Assembly: GCA_024278035.1 (NCBI GenBank)
Contig: JAJRUA010000116.1
Location: 1 to 8,769, forward strand
Origin: Planctomycetota bacterium
GTDB lineage: Bacteria > Planctomycetota > Planctomycetia > Pirellulales > Lacipirellulaceae
Length of the DNA stretch: 8,769 nt
Direction: 5' to 3'
The number at the start of each line of letters is the position of its first letter. Positions within the stretch are counted from its first letter, which is position 1. The translations under genes were made by a program, and so were the position numbers. Below are positions 1 to 6,237 of this stretch, piece after piece. A model generated the notes under the pieces. The model saw only the letters and a list, made by a program, of their open reading frames with translations. It was not told where the DNA came from and searched no databases.

Positions 1-45
1 CTCTCCGCGCTTGCCAGAAACGCCGCCAAGGCGATCCGCGGCTAA
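1..45 (+). CDS. 3' end of an unidentified gene (partial)
   Basis: The first 45 bases read in frame 1 as 14 codons ending LARNAAKAIRG and a TAA stop at 43-45. The alanine/arginine-rich, probably helical tail looks like a genuine C-terminus but is too short to assign to a family. It lies on the same strand as the UbiB-type gene, 147 nt upstream of that gene's chosen start, so the two could be co-transcribed. A hairpin follows immediately at 47-68. It remains possible that this is not coding. Confidence 0.45.
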   Translation, partial: LSALARNAAKAIRG

Positions 46-46
46 T

Positions 47-68
47 GCCTCTGAAGGCATTCAGAGGC
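47..68 (+). repeat. Hairpin after the first partial gene
   Basis: GCCTCTGA (47-54) and TCAGAGGC (61-68) form a perfect 8-bp inverted repeat around a 6-nt loop, directly after the TAA stop at 43-45. No T tract follows, so it is not a canonical intrinsic terminator. It could be a weak terminator or a 3'-end stabilising stem for the upstream transcript. Confidence 0.4.
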
Positions 69-192
69 CCAAGAAAGATCGAAGCACTGGATGGTTGGGG
101 GACGTGCCGTAAGTTCTCGGCTTCCTCTTCGAGTAGAATGGACCGTGTTGGCCTCTCCGGGCCTCTCCCCCCAACCGCTCGAAGCCGAACCG

Positions 193-1848
193 ATGAATCT
201 CTCTTCCCTCCCCCAGATTTACCGAAACGCAAACCGGTGGCGTGAGATTTTCACGGTACTTAGTAAGCACGGATTGGCGGATTTGATCGGGCGGTTCGAT
301 GTCCCTCTTGCCAAGCAGTTGCTACGTCGGGACTCGGCAAATAGCCAAACAACCGTCCGCCGTGAGGAACGCATCCGGCTGGCGATGGAAGAGCTTGGCC
401 CGACGTTTATCAAACTGGGCCAAGTGCTGGCGACGCGCCCCGATCAAGTGGGCGTCGAACTGGCAGAGGAACTGAGCAAGCTGCAAACGTCTGCACCAGC
501 CGATTCTTCTGAGTCCGTTCGCGAAACAATTGAGACCGAGCTAGGGCGATCGATCGCCGAATGTTTTACTCGCTTTGACCATGTGCCGGTCGCTTCGGCG
601 TCGATCGGTCAGGTTCATCGTGCGCAGTTGGAAGGTGATATTGAGGTCGCTGTAAAAGTGCGGCATCCGGGCATCGAGTCGTTGATTCGGGTGGATGCTG
701 AGATTCTAAAAGGATTGGCCGAATTGGCTGAGCGTCTGCCGGACCTCAAGCCTTATCGGCCCCTTGCCACTGTTTTGGAGTTTGAGCGAACGCTACTTCG
801 GGAACTTGACTTTCGTGACGAGCGCCGGCGGATCGAACAATTTCGCGAAGCCTTTGATGGCGACCCTCGTCTTTGTATCCCGGCTCCTTTTGCCGATTTT
901 TCGAGCGAACGGGTTTTAACGCTGGAGTGGCTTGAGGGTCGCAAACTATCCGACATGGATTCAACGGCGGACGATGCTAGCCAATGCTCTCAAATCGCCA
1001 GGAATGGCGCGGATATCTTCCTGGAGATGATCTTCGAGCACGGGTTCTACCACGCCGACCCCCACCCGGGCAATTTGTTGGTACTGCCCGACGGAGTGAT
1101 TGGGTTACTTGATTTTGGCATGGTAGGTCGGCTCACGGAGTCACTTCGCGAAGACTTGGAAGATGTGCTCATGGCGATTGCCGCCAATGATCCGCCGCAG
1201 CTTACCAGTGCGTTGCTACGCATTGGTGTTGCCCCTCTCGATTTAGACGAAGCCGCTTTAGCCGCCGATGTCACGGACTTTGTCGATCACTTCGGACATC
1301 AAGAAATTAGCGATTTTGATTTGACCGGAGCGCTGACCGACCTGTTTCGCATCGTCCGCAGACGGCAGATTGTGCTTCCACCCCAAATCGCTTTGCTACT
1401 CAAGTTGCTTGTCTTGCTCGAAGGAACGTCCAAGCGGCTCGAACCGAATTTCTCCTTGCTCGAAGCTCTCGCACCAATGCAACGCCGCATGACCTTGCGA
1501 CGGCTTTCACCTCTTCGGCAAGCAAAAAAAGCAAAGCGTCTTTATCTTGAAGCAGAACAACTTGCTGAAGAGATGCCTCGCCGGTTGCGTGACCTTTTGA
1601 ATCAGTTTCAGTCAGGCCGGTTTGAGGTCCACTTAGATCACCGCGGACTAGAGCCCTCGGTTAACCGACTGGTGCTCGGTTTGCTTACTAGCTCACTGAT
1701 CGTCGGCGCGTCGCTCATGCTGAGCCGCGATGTTTGGCCCGTGTATGGCGTGTCGGCCCCGGGCGTGATCGCTTTTGCACTCAGCGGCCTACTCGGACTC
1801 CGGCTCATGCGGGCGATCAGCAAGTCGGGTTGGTTGGACTCGCACTGA
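193..1848 (+). CDS. ubiB: UbiB/ABC1 (ADCK-like) atypical kinase family protein
   Basis: This 551-residue protein matches the UbiB family (E. coli UbiB is about 546 residues). In family members it supports quinone (ubiquinone or menaquinone) or isoprenoid-lipid metabolism as a membrane-anchored ATPase-like protein. Visible landmarks are the KxGQ motif (KLGQ, residues 74-77), an alanine-rich loop replacing the usual P-loop (ASASIGQVH, 134-142), the VAVK lysine (K155), an ELDFR segment (204-208), the catalytic-type HADPHPGN (287-294) and DFG (307-309). Two hydrophobic C-terminal segments (about 493-510 and 523-539) probably anchor it in the membrane. The ATG at 193 was chosen because homology-like sequence begins there. 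An in-frame ATG at 91 would add 34 residues with no family resemblance. Neither start has a clear Shine-Dalgarno sequence. The biosynthetic pathway served cannot be told from this window, so the symbol denotes the family, not a proven orthologue. Confidence 0.93.
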   Translation: MNLSSLPQIYRNANRWREIFTVLSKHGLADLIGRFDVPLAKQLLRRDSANSQTTVRREERIRLAMEELGPTFIKLGQVLATRPDQVGVELAEELSKLQTSAPADSSESVRETIETELGRSIAECFTRFDHVPVASASIGQVHRAQLEGDIEVAVKVRHPGIESLIRVDAEILKGLAELAERLPDLKPYRPLATVLEFERTLLRELDFRDERRRIEQFREAFDGDPRLCIPAPFADFSSERVLTLEWLEGRKLSDMDSTADDASQCSQIARNGADIFLEMIFEHGFYHADPHPGNLLVLPDGVIGLLDFGMVGRLTESLREDLEDVLMAIAANDPPQLTSALLRIGVAPLDLDEAALAADVTDFVDHFGHQEISDFDLTGALTDLFRIVRRRQIVLPPQIALLLKLLVLLEGTSKRLEPNFSLLEALAPMQRRMTLRRLSPLRQAKKAKRLYLEAEQLAEEMPRRLRDLLNQFQSGRFEVHLDHRGLEPSVNRLVLGLLTSSLIVGASLMLSRDVWPVYGVSAPGVIAFALSGLLGLRLMRAISKSGWLDSH

Positions 1849-1880
1849 TGCGTTGAAGAAGGGCTATAGGTCCAGAAGCC

Positions 1881-2042
1881 CTACCCCACGCTTTCTCCGC
1901 CCATACCGTCAAGGGCGGCCTCAATCCGTTGGTTGAGGCCCTCTAGCTCGTCGAGCAATCGCTCGTGGCGATACTCAAGCTCTGCCAGACGGGGAGCGGC
2001 AACCGGGGCAACAGGCCCGTGGTGAGGGGTCGATTCAGCCAA
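1881..2042 (-). CDS. Small coiled-coil protein, start uncertain or frameshifted
   Basis: On the minus strand a frame ending in TAG at 1881-1883 encodes a convincing heptad-like tail (RLAELEYRHERLLDELEGL, then NQRIEAALDGMG), preceded by an Ala/Pro-rich linker. I do not recognise a named family. In frame there is no ATG before an upstream stop at 2085-2087; the only alternative start is a TTG at 2042, which gives 53 residues but has no Shine-Dalgarno sequence. If the six-base C tract at 2047-2052 (as read on the minus strand) had one more C, the frame would join an ATG at 2083 and give a 67-residue Pro/Ala-rich plus coiled-coil protein. It is convergent with the UbiB-type gene, leaving a 32-nt gap between the two stops. 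It may be a real short gene, a sequence-error casualty or a pseudogene. Confidence 0.5.
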   Translation of the reverse strand: MAESTPHHGPVAPVAAPRLAELEYRHERLLDELEGLNQRIEAALDGMGGESVG

Positions 2043-2429
2043 AGTAGGGGGGAATCCGGCGAGAGGGGGGCAGGGGGAGCCATCTCACCCCGGCAGCCCA
2101 AGGGGGTGGCTGCCATGTTCGATCGGCCTTCCCGGGGCCCTGGCCTCATCCGTTCCGGACGTTCTCTTATGACGCAAACCCCATTGGTGGAAGAGTTTAC
2201 CGGCCTCTCCGGAGACACGGGCGGAAGCGATTGTGCGGGCTAGCAAGAGTCTGTCGGATGCGAGGATAGCTCCTCCTGGAGACGGCTGGCGAAGCCTCGG
2301 CAAGCCTGCTAGACTGGGTGGTTCGAGATAACCCTTCAGAACTGTTGCGATACGTTCTGTTCCCATCCAATGCCGGTCCTCGCTGAGCAAGCGATACGAG
2401 ATCGGGCGCAAACGGAGTAATCAGACAAC
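2043..2429. other. 387-bp intergenic gap upstream of rpsU, G-rich at its left end
   Basis: I found no convincing gene here; the longer open frames have implausible composition and no ribosome-binding sites. The left end carries plus-strand G runs at 2047-2052, 2065-2070, 2073-2077 and 2102-2106, and a 7-bp hairpin (GGCAGCC 2092-2098, GGCTGCC 2108-2114). The gap must hold the rpsU promoter and leader, and perhaps a divergent promoter for the small minus-strand ORF. I could not place a -10/-35 pair with confidence. No match to RNase P RNA, tmRNA or SRP RNA core sequences was seen by eye. Confidence 0.5.
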
Positions 2430-2624
2430 GTGGTTAAGCTTACGCTTCGCGAAAAAGAGACGGCCCAAGAAGCCGTACGGCGTTTCCGTAAATTGGTCGA
2501 GCGGAGTGGCATCAAAAAAGAGATGCGAGTCCGTGAGTTCTACGAAAAGCCGAGCGCTACGAACCGACGCACCAAGCTCCGCGCCCAACGCCGTGCCCGT
2601 CGTGAGCGACTGCTTGGTCGATAG
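2430..2624 (+). CDS. rpsU: 30S ribosomal protein bS21
   Basis: This 64-residue, strongly basic protein begins [19 protein letters not shown] and contains the bS21 signature REFYEKPS, followed by an Arg/Lys-rich helix. bS21 binds the 30S platform near the 3' end of 16S rRNA and takes part in initiation. Its length is typical or slightly short for the family. The start is a GTG at 2430: the next in-frame codons upstream hold no start before a TAA at 2418-2420. A GGAG at 2414-2417 lies 12 nt upstream, rather far for a Shine-Dalgarno element. It appears monocistronic, with a terminator about 90 nt downstream; the dnaG and rpoD neighbours seen in enterobacteria are absent. Confidence 0.95.
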   Translation: MVKLTLREKETAQEAVRRFRKLVERSGIKKEMRVREFYEKPSATNRRTKLRAQRRARRERLLGR

Positions 2625-2702
2625 CCTTCGCACAGCCGGCTTCTGCCGTCAGCTTGGTTTGCGAAAGGGAACCGGCTGCTAAAAGAAACAACACAACACT
2701 GT

Positions 2703-2749
2703 AAAAAATAAAAAGCCCATCCCGGCAAGATGCCAGGATGGGCCTTTTT
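2703..2749. terminator. Bidirectional intrinsic terminator between rpsU and the barrel gene
   Basis: GCCCATCC (2715-2722) pairs with GGATGGGC (2736-2743), and GGCA (2724-2727) pairs with TGCC (2731-2734) around an AGA loop, with a single C/A mismatch between the two stems. On the plus strand it is followed by T5 and a further T-rich stretch (2745-2763). On the minus strand it is followed by T5-A-T6 (complement of 2703-2714). It therefore fits a terminator for both converging transcripts, rpsU from the left and the outer-membrane barrel gene from the right. Confidence 0.9.
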
Positions 2750-2797
2750 CGTTTTTCTCTTTTCTAACTCTTCAACCAAGATTGGTTGCCTTCTCTT

Positions 2798-4045
2798 TTA
2801 GAAGGCAGCCTCGGCACGAAGGAAGAAACCGTCGAGCATCAGCATGTTCGCGTCGTCCATCCCCAGAATCTGGGTGCCGGTCGCCGTGAAATCGTACTGT
2901 GCCCGATGCCCCAGGTCGTGCCATGCCGACAGCATGTAGCCACCCGTCAGCGAAAGGTTCTGGGTCAACCATGCCGTCGCACCGGCCTCGATTTCGGTAA
3001 CAGGGATCACCTGAGTCGTCGTGATCTCGTTCCGAGCAAAGGCACCCGTGGCATCCGCAAAGTAGTTGACTTCGCCTAGCAACAAGGAAATATCGCCACG
3101 GACAAAGATGCTGAACATCCCGCTTTGGCCAATGTATCGACGTCCGAGAAGACCGGTCCGCAAACCAACACCATCAAAGCTCATGCTGCTCACACCCGTA
3201 CGATCAAGTCCAGGTCCGCCGTTTGCGGTCGTGAGAGTCGATTGGTATCCAAGACGTGAATCGACGTTCGCAATACGGATACCGCCGCTCCACTGTAAGT
3301 CCCAAGCGGGGCAAGTATTGCAAGAGCCACAAGGGTTACACGGATCACAAGTATCCCCGCATCCCGTATCGCAGCACAGTGGCGAACCAAGTGGAATGGT
3401 TTTTGCGAAGGCAATGTCGTAGTTGTTGATCGACACACTGGCCGTTCCCGAAAGACGATCGCCATCACCAACGGTCACGATCTCAAAGGGAGAAGTGATC
3501 GAACGAGTTCCTCCGTTCGTATCCAACGGGCCGGAGTCAAATGCTCCGTTGCTCCTGAAGTTGGAGTAGGTGAAACGAATTTCACCACCACAATCTTGGA
3601 GGCGAATCCAACCGTAGAGACGATACGAATCCGTGTAATCAAAACCGAACTGATTCCACGTGTAGGTACCGGCGGCTAAGTCCGTTTCGAGGTAAGAAGT
3701 CGCCTCACTAAAGTTGGCCCGTAAGGAAAGGTACTCAGCTCCAAAAAAGAACTGGGTGCGCCCTGAACCGAGGAGCCCGTTCGCCAGTCCGAGGCCACCG
3801 CCACCTAAACCACAGCCACCGCCGCCGCCACAACTGCCGCCGCACGCATCGTAGGCCCCACACGAGCCACCACATTCACCACCGCTGTCACAACAACTGG
3901 CAAGCTGAATGTCGCCCGTATCGTTGGACGAGACGGCTGCCAACTGTGTCGCAAAATCTGCCTCGCCGGCCGCTTGAGCCGACAGGCCACTCGCCAGAGC
4001 AGCCATCACCGTGAGCGCGTACGCTCCGCGCAAAAAGATAGTCAT
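2798..4045 (-). CDS. Outer-membrane beta-barrel (Lpg1974/BBP7-like) protein, Cys-rich
   Basis: This 415-residue exported protein has a signal peptide (about residues 1-25, ending SAQA), then a Gly/Cys-rich segment (51-89) with seven cysteines. A barrel-like region begins at about residue 97 (RTQFFFGAEYLSLRA), has alternating hydrophobic strands, and ends in a terminal Phe (FFLRAEAAF), as outer-membrane barrels often do. Segments such as DGVGLRTGLLGRRYIG and DISLLLGEVNYF resemble Lpg1974-type or planctomycete barrel porins; which family it joins needs a profile search. A loop at 224-245 contains eight cysteines, five of them at every third residue (233-245). The ATG at 4045 is preceded on the coding strand by a G7 run 9 nt upstream (complement of 4055-4061), a possible Shine-Dalgarno element. 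It is transcribed alone between two terminators. Transport substrate unknown. Confidence 0.8.
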   Translation of the reverse strand: MTIFLRGAYALTVMAALASGLSAQAAGEADFATQLAAVSSNDTGDIQLASCCDSGGECGGSCGAYDACGGSCGGGGGCGLGGGGLGLANGLLGSGRTQFFFGAEYLSLRANFSEATSYLETDLAAGTYTWNQFGFDYTDSYRLYGWIRLQDCGGEIRFTYSNFRSNGAFDSGPLDTNGGTRSITSPFEIVTVGDGDRLSGTASVSINNYDIAFAKTIPLGSPLCCDTGCGDTCDPCNPCGSCNTCPAWDLQWSGGIRIANVDSRLGYQSTLTTANGGPGLDRTGVSSMSFDGVGLRTGLLGRRYIGQSGMFSIFVRGDISLLLGEVNYFADATGAFARNEITTTQVIPVTEIEAGATAWLTQNLSLTGGYMLSAWHDLGHRAQYDFTATGTQILGMDDANMLMLDGFFLRAEAAF

Positions 4046-4107
4046 CTAAAAAATCCCCCCCAAAGAGTCTGGTTTTCTGCTGGCAATCGCAGCAGACGCA
4101 CGCCCAC

Positions 4108-4137
4108 GTGATCTGGATCAATCACGCCTGAGCGTGT
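4108..4137. promoter_or_regulatory. Inverted repeats upstream of the barrel gene (possible operator)
   Basis: TGATC (4109-4113) and GATCA (4116-4120) form a compact dyad with a 2-nt spacer, nested in GTGAT (4108-4112) and ATCAC (4121-4125). A second inverted repeat, CACGC (4124-4128) and GCGTG (4133-4137), adjoins it. They lie about 60-90 nt upstream of the barrel start codon, where an operator could sit. No matching regulator is known from this window, and short dyads arise by chance, so this is a weak call. Confidence 0.25.
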
Positions 4138-4289
4138 GGTGAACCACAATGGTCCTCCCAACTAGGTTAGCGTCTGCATAATCGCCAACTCCTTCCCAAG
4201 CATCGGACATAGGGCGACGCGTCTTTCATGCATTTCCGAAATTACGCGAAGGACCCGGTTTACCGCTATTATCCGAATGATAGCAGTGC

Positions 4290-4324
4290 AAAAAAAAGCG
4301 GCGTCCCGCAAGGGACGCCGCTTT
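4290..4324 (-). terminator. Intrinsic terminator ending the PEP-CTERM transcript
   Basis: A perfect 13-bp stem (4295-4307 with 4312-4324), closed by a 4-nt loop (TTGC on the minus strand, GCAA on the plus), includes the core GCGGCGTCCC / GGGACGCCGC. On the minus strand it runs into eight consecutive T residues (complement of 4290-4297), while only TTT follows on the plus strand. The orientation is therefore clearly for minus-strand transcripts. It separates the PEP-CTERM gene from the barrel gene, whose own promoter must lie between about 4046 and 4290. Confidence 0.9.
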
Positions 4325-4350
4325 CATACACAATTGAATAGGAGCTTCGA

Positions 4351-4551
4351 TCAGATATCCGTAGGACTCTCTCGGTCAGAGCGTTGCCTCTTTTTCAGGG
4401 GCTCTCGGCTAGGCTTAGTTTTTGATCGAAGAGTAGCGAGCGTGCATTTCGCCGGGCCACCTTGGCGTCGACACACATCGCTTTCAATTCGGCAAGACAT
4501 GGCCCTTGGCATGGCTGCCCAATCGGCGCAACGCTTTAATTTTTTCTCCAT
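4351..4551 (-). CDS. Possible small basic Cys-containing protein
   Basis: A 66-codon minus-strand frame starts at an ATG at 4551 (MEKKLKRCADW...) and ends in TGA at 4351-4353. An AAAGGG element (complement of 4560-4565) lies 8 nt before the ATG. The predicted product is very rich in Lys/Arg and has four cysteines (residues 8, 20, 27, 37). It has no recognisable family or signal peptide. In its favour are its place 83 nt after the PEP-CTERM stop and just 26 nt before the terminator stem, which otherwise would leave a 310-nt untranslated tail. Against it are unremarkable codon use, no known homologue, and an overlapping alternative ATG at 4555 in another frame (23 codons). It could equally be non-coding 3' UTR. 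Confidence 0.25.
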   Translation of the reverse strand: MEKKLKRCADWAAMPRAMSCRIESDVCRRQGGPAKCTLATLRSKTKPSREPLKKRQRSDRESPTDI

Positions 4552-4634
4552 GCATTTTACCCTTTTGCATAGCATCCCTAGGAAGAACAACCCTCCCCGC
4601 ACCAAGCGGGCACAAACGTTCTTACCGAAATACG

Positions 4635-5447
4635 CTAGCAGGCAATCTTACGACGAGCTGTTAACCCAAAAGTTCCAGCGATTAAAGCCAGAAGGGCGGT
4701 CGTCGGCTCGGGGATCCCGGGAATATCGAGGTCTCCCTGAAGATCGATCATTTGCATCTGGCCGTACGGGCGTGGATTGCTAAGCGATACCATATTCGAG
4801 GCATCCATGGAGTAGTTGGGGAGCAATACATTCGCATCCAAGCCCGTGGCATAATCAAGCGTAATCAGCGAATTGCCAGAATTATCGGGTCCACCATTCG
4901 CCTTATAGAAGACATTCGAGTAGGCCTCGAACATCTTGGTACCGGACGATCCGGGATCCGCATTGATATCCACTTGAAAGCGAACGGTCTGTCCCGGCTG
5001 AAGGCCACCCGGTCCAAAATCCAACACGAGGGTATCACCGCCATCTTGGATGGAAGAACTGAAATTGATCCCCGGCGTTGAGAGACCCAACAAAGCATAC
5101 TCTCCGGTGACAGGAATTAAATTCGCGTTCGTTCGGTTCTGGTTCTTGAACTCGTTCGAGAAATTGTAGTTCGTATCGCCAATCGTCATCCGGAACTCGT
5201 TGAGTACGGCATCATCCGCATCCAGAGACAGTTCGATGAAAGGCATGTTGTACTCAAAGACTTGCGTCATAAAGCCGGCCCAAAGTGCAACGCTCATCGC
5301 ATTGTAATTGTCGGGCTCTGCGAGTGCAGTCTCCAAGTTGCTCATGTTGATCGTGGCAGCTTGGAGGTTGGTAAACGGTGTTGCAACCAGCATGGCTGCA
5401 ATTCCGAGCATCTTGATCCACGTTGGTGGATGGTATTCTTTTGTCAT
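4635..5447 (-). CDS. PEP-CTERM sorting domain-containing exported protein
   Basis: This 270-residue protein has an N-terminal signal peptide (basic/polar start, hydrophobic core at about 13-23, likely cleavage near LQAA at 28-31). Its extracytoplasmic domain, rich in Asn, Asp, Gly and Ser, is probably beta-structured. It ends in a PEP-CTERM signal: PEP at 246-248, a hydrophobic segment (about 251-263) and RRK at 265-267. In bacteria with exosortase, such proteins are processed at the C-terminus and delivered to the cell surface or extracellular matrix; no exosortase gene lies in this window. The middle part (GLQPGQTVRFQVDINADPGS) resembles a segment seen in other planctomycete PEP-CTERM proteins. 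The molecular function is unknown. The ATG at 5447 is supported by AGAGGTG 5 nt upstream. The tail ends KIAC, with a terminal Cys, rather than the usual run of basic residues. Confidence 0.9.
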   Translation of the reverse strand: MTKEYHPPTWIKMLGIAAMLVATPFTNLQAATINMSNLETALAEPDNYNAMSVALWAGFMTQVFEYNMPFIELSLDADDAVLNEFRMTIGDTNYNFSNEFKNQNRTNANLIPVTGEYALLGLSTPGINFSSSIQDGGDTLVLDFGPGGLQPGQTVRFQVDINADPGSSGTKMFEAYSNVFYKANGGPDNSGNSLITLDYATGLDANVLLPNYSMDASNMVSLSNPRPYGQMQMIDLQGDLDIPGIPEPTTALLALIAGTFGLTARRKIAC

Positions 5448-5452
5448 GGTGG

Positions 5453-5459
5453 CACCTCT
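5453..5459 (-). promoter_or_regulatory. Shine-Dalgarno site of the PEP-CTERM gene
   Basis: On the minus strand AGAGGTG is followed by a 5-nt spacer and then the ATG at 5447. This is one of the clearer ribosome-binding sites in the window and fixes the start codon. Confidence 0.75.
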
Positions 5460-5507
5460 GGTAAACCCTTCATCCCGGCGAATTAAGCCGGTTGGATGGG
5501 AGAGTGG

Positions 5508-5535
5508 TTAATAAAATTAAATGCGTAAATAAAAG
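5508..5535 (-). promoter_or_regulatory. AT-rich promoter-like tract upstream of the PEP-CTERM gene
   Basis: A stretch of almost pure A/T (5508-5535, with minus-strand words such as TTTATTT, TTTAATTTT and ATTAAC) stands out sharply from the GC-rich surroundings. It lies 60-90 nt upstream of the PEP-CTERM start. That is where a -10/UP-like promoter region would be expected, but I cannot define a unique -10/-35 pair. Confidence 0.4.
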
Positions 5536-6237
5536 CTTCTTCCGGTCCTGTGCAGCACGATTTAAGGCTGCTGAACTGCTTGAGGCCGTTACGCCCTGCC
5601 TTGAAGTGACAGGCGCACAAGGCGCTCGGGGAGAAACTGGCGGCTAGATGGGCCCGGCAAAACGGATACAACCGCGAAGGCGAACAAGCCCAATCGCGCA
5701 GTAGCACCCGCAAATGCGTAGGCGAGGCACAACCTCTCGTTGGCGAACGGTGGCCAACGTGCCGTACGTTGGGGAAGCTCTGTCCTTCAGACCAATCCTT
5801 TAGGCCTATCCAAGAAGGAAGAAGGGGCAACCAACGAAAACGGGCGCTAGGCCGGGCTCAAGTCGCTCGGAGAAGCCGAGGCGGGGGAGACGTGGTCTAG
5901 CTCACGAATGTCCAACAGGCCGCACAACGGATTGCTCCGTCGCCGCCAGATTGACACTCATGAGTCGACTCCTCGTCTGAAGTTTTATTGCTAATAAGCT
6001 TGAATGTGATACTCCGGCCTGGTCACAAATCGTCCCAGGCCGCGGGCTACGGGAACTCTCCCTGCCTTGCCGTTCAGATTAACCACTCCTGGGAACCTGT
6101 CAACGACTTTTCTGGCTAAGAAGACCTTTCCCGTTGTTTTTTTGTTCCGGACTACGTGATTCTTACGGGCTGCCGCACAAAAGCATCGTTTCGCACGACA
6201 AGTCATGCGGAATGCCGCCTTTTTCGGTTGTTTCTGT
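5536..6237. other. Long intergenic gap rich in inverted repeats, no convincing gene
   Basis: About 700 bp between the PEP-CTERM promoter tract and the nadC 3' hairpin contains no convincing gene; two open minus-strand frames (about 115 and 101 codons) have unconvincing composition. It is instead dense in short stems: CTCGG/CCGAG (5866-5870, 5876-5880), GTTGGC/GCCAAC (5739-5744, 5753-5758), CCAACGT/ACGTTGG (5754-5760, 5766-5772) and GGCCTGG/CCAGGCC (6016-6022, 6035-6041). A palindrome cluster lies at 5956-5972. A structured non-coding RNA is possible, but I recognised no known RNA family by eye. Confidence 0.4.

Noticed and set aside
91..192. 34-residue N-terminal extension of the UbiB-type protein from the ATG at 91
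   Set aside because: The extension has no resemblance to the family N-terminus and no Shine-Dalgarno sequence; the typical N-terminal sequence begins at the ATG at 193.
2313..2334. tRNA T-arm-like GGTTCGA sequence
   Set aside because: The flanks do not form the T stem, and there are no D arm, anticodon arm or acceptor stem at the required distances.
2085..2411. 108-codon minus-strand frame upstream of the coiled-coil ORF
   Set aside because: It is in the same frame as the coiled-coil tail but is separated by a TGA, has implausible composition and covers the likely rpsU leader. I cannot exclude a decayed longer gene.
2043..2429. Possible SRP, RNase P or tmRNA gene in the gap before rpsU
   Set aside because: The GC-rich hairpins invited the idea, but I found none of the conserved core words of these RNAs on either strand.
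4277..4783. 168-codon plus-strand open frame
   Set aside because: It runs across the minus-strand terminator and into the antisense of the PEP-CTERM gene, with a low-quality arginine/serine/phenylalanine-rich translation and no ribosome-binding site.
5483..5830. 115-codon minus-strand open frame upstream of the PEP-CTERM gene
   Set aside because: It starts at TTG without a ribosome-binding site, has a random-looking Cys/His/Arg/Ser-rich translation, and covers the AT-rich promoter-like tract.
5951..5979. TTGACA at 5951-5956 as a plus-strand promoter
   Set aside because: No -10-like hexamer lies at 16-18 nt and no plus-strand gene follows.
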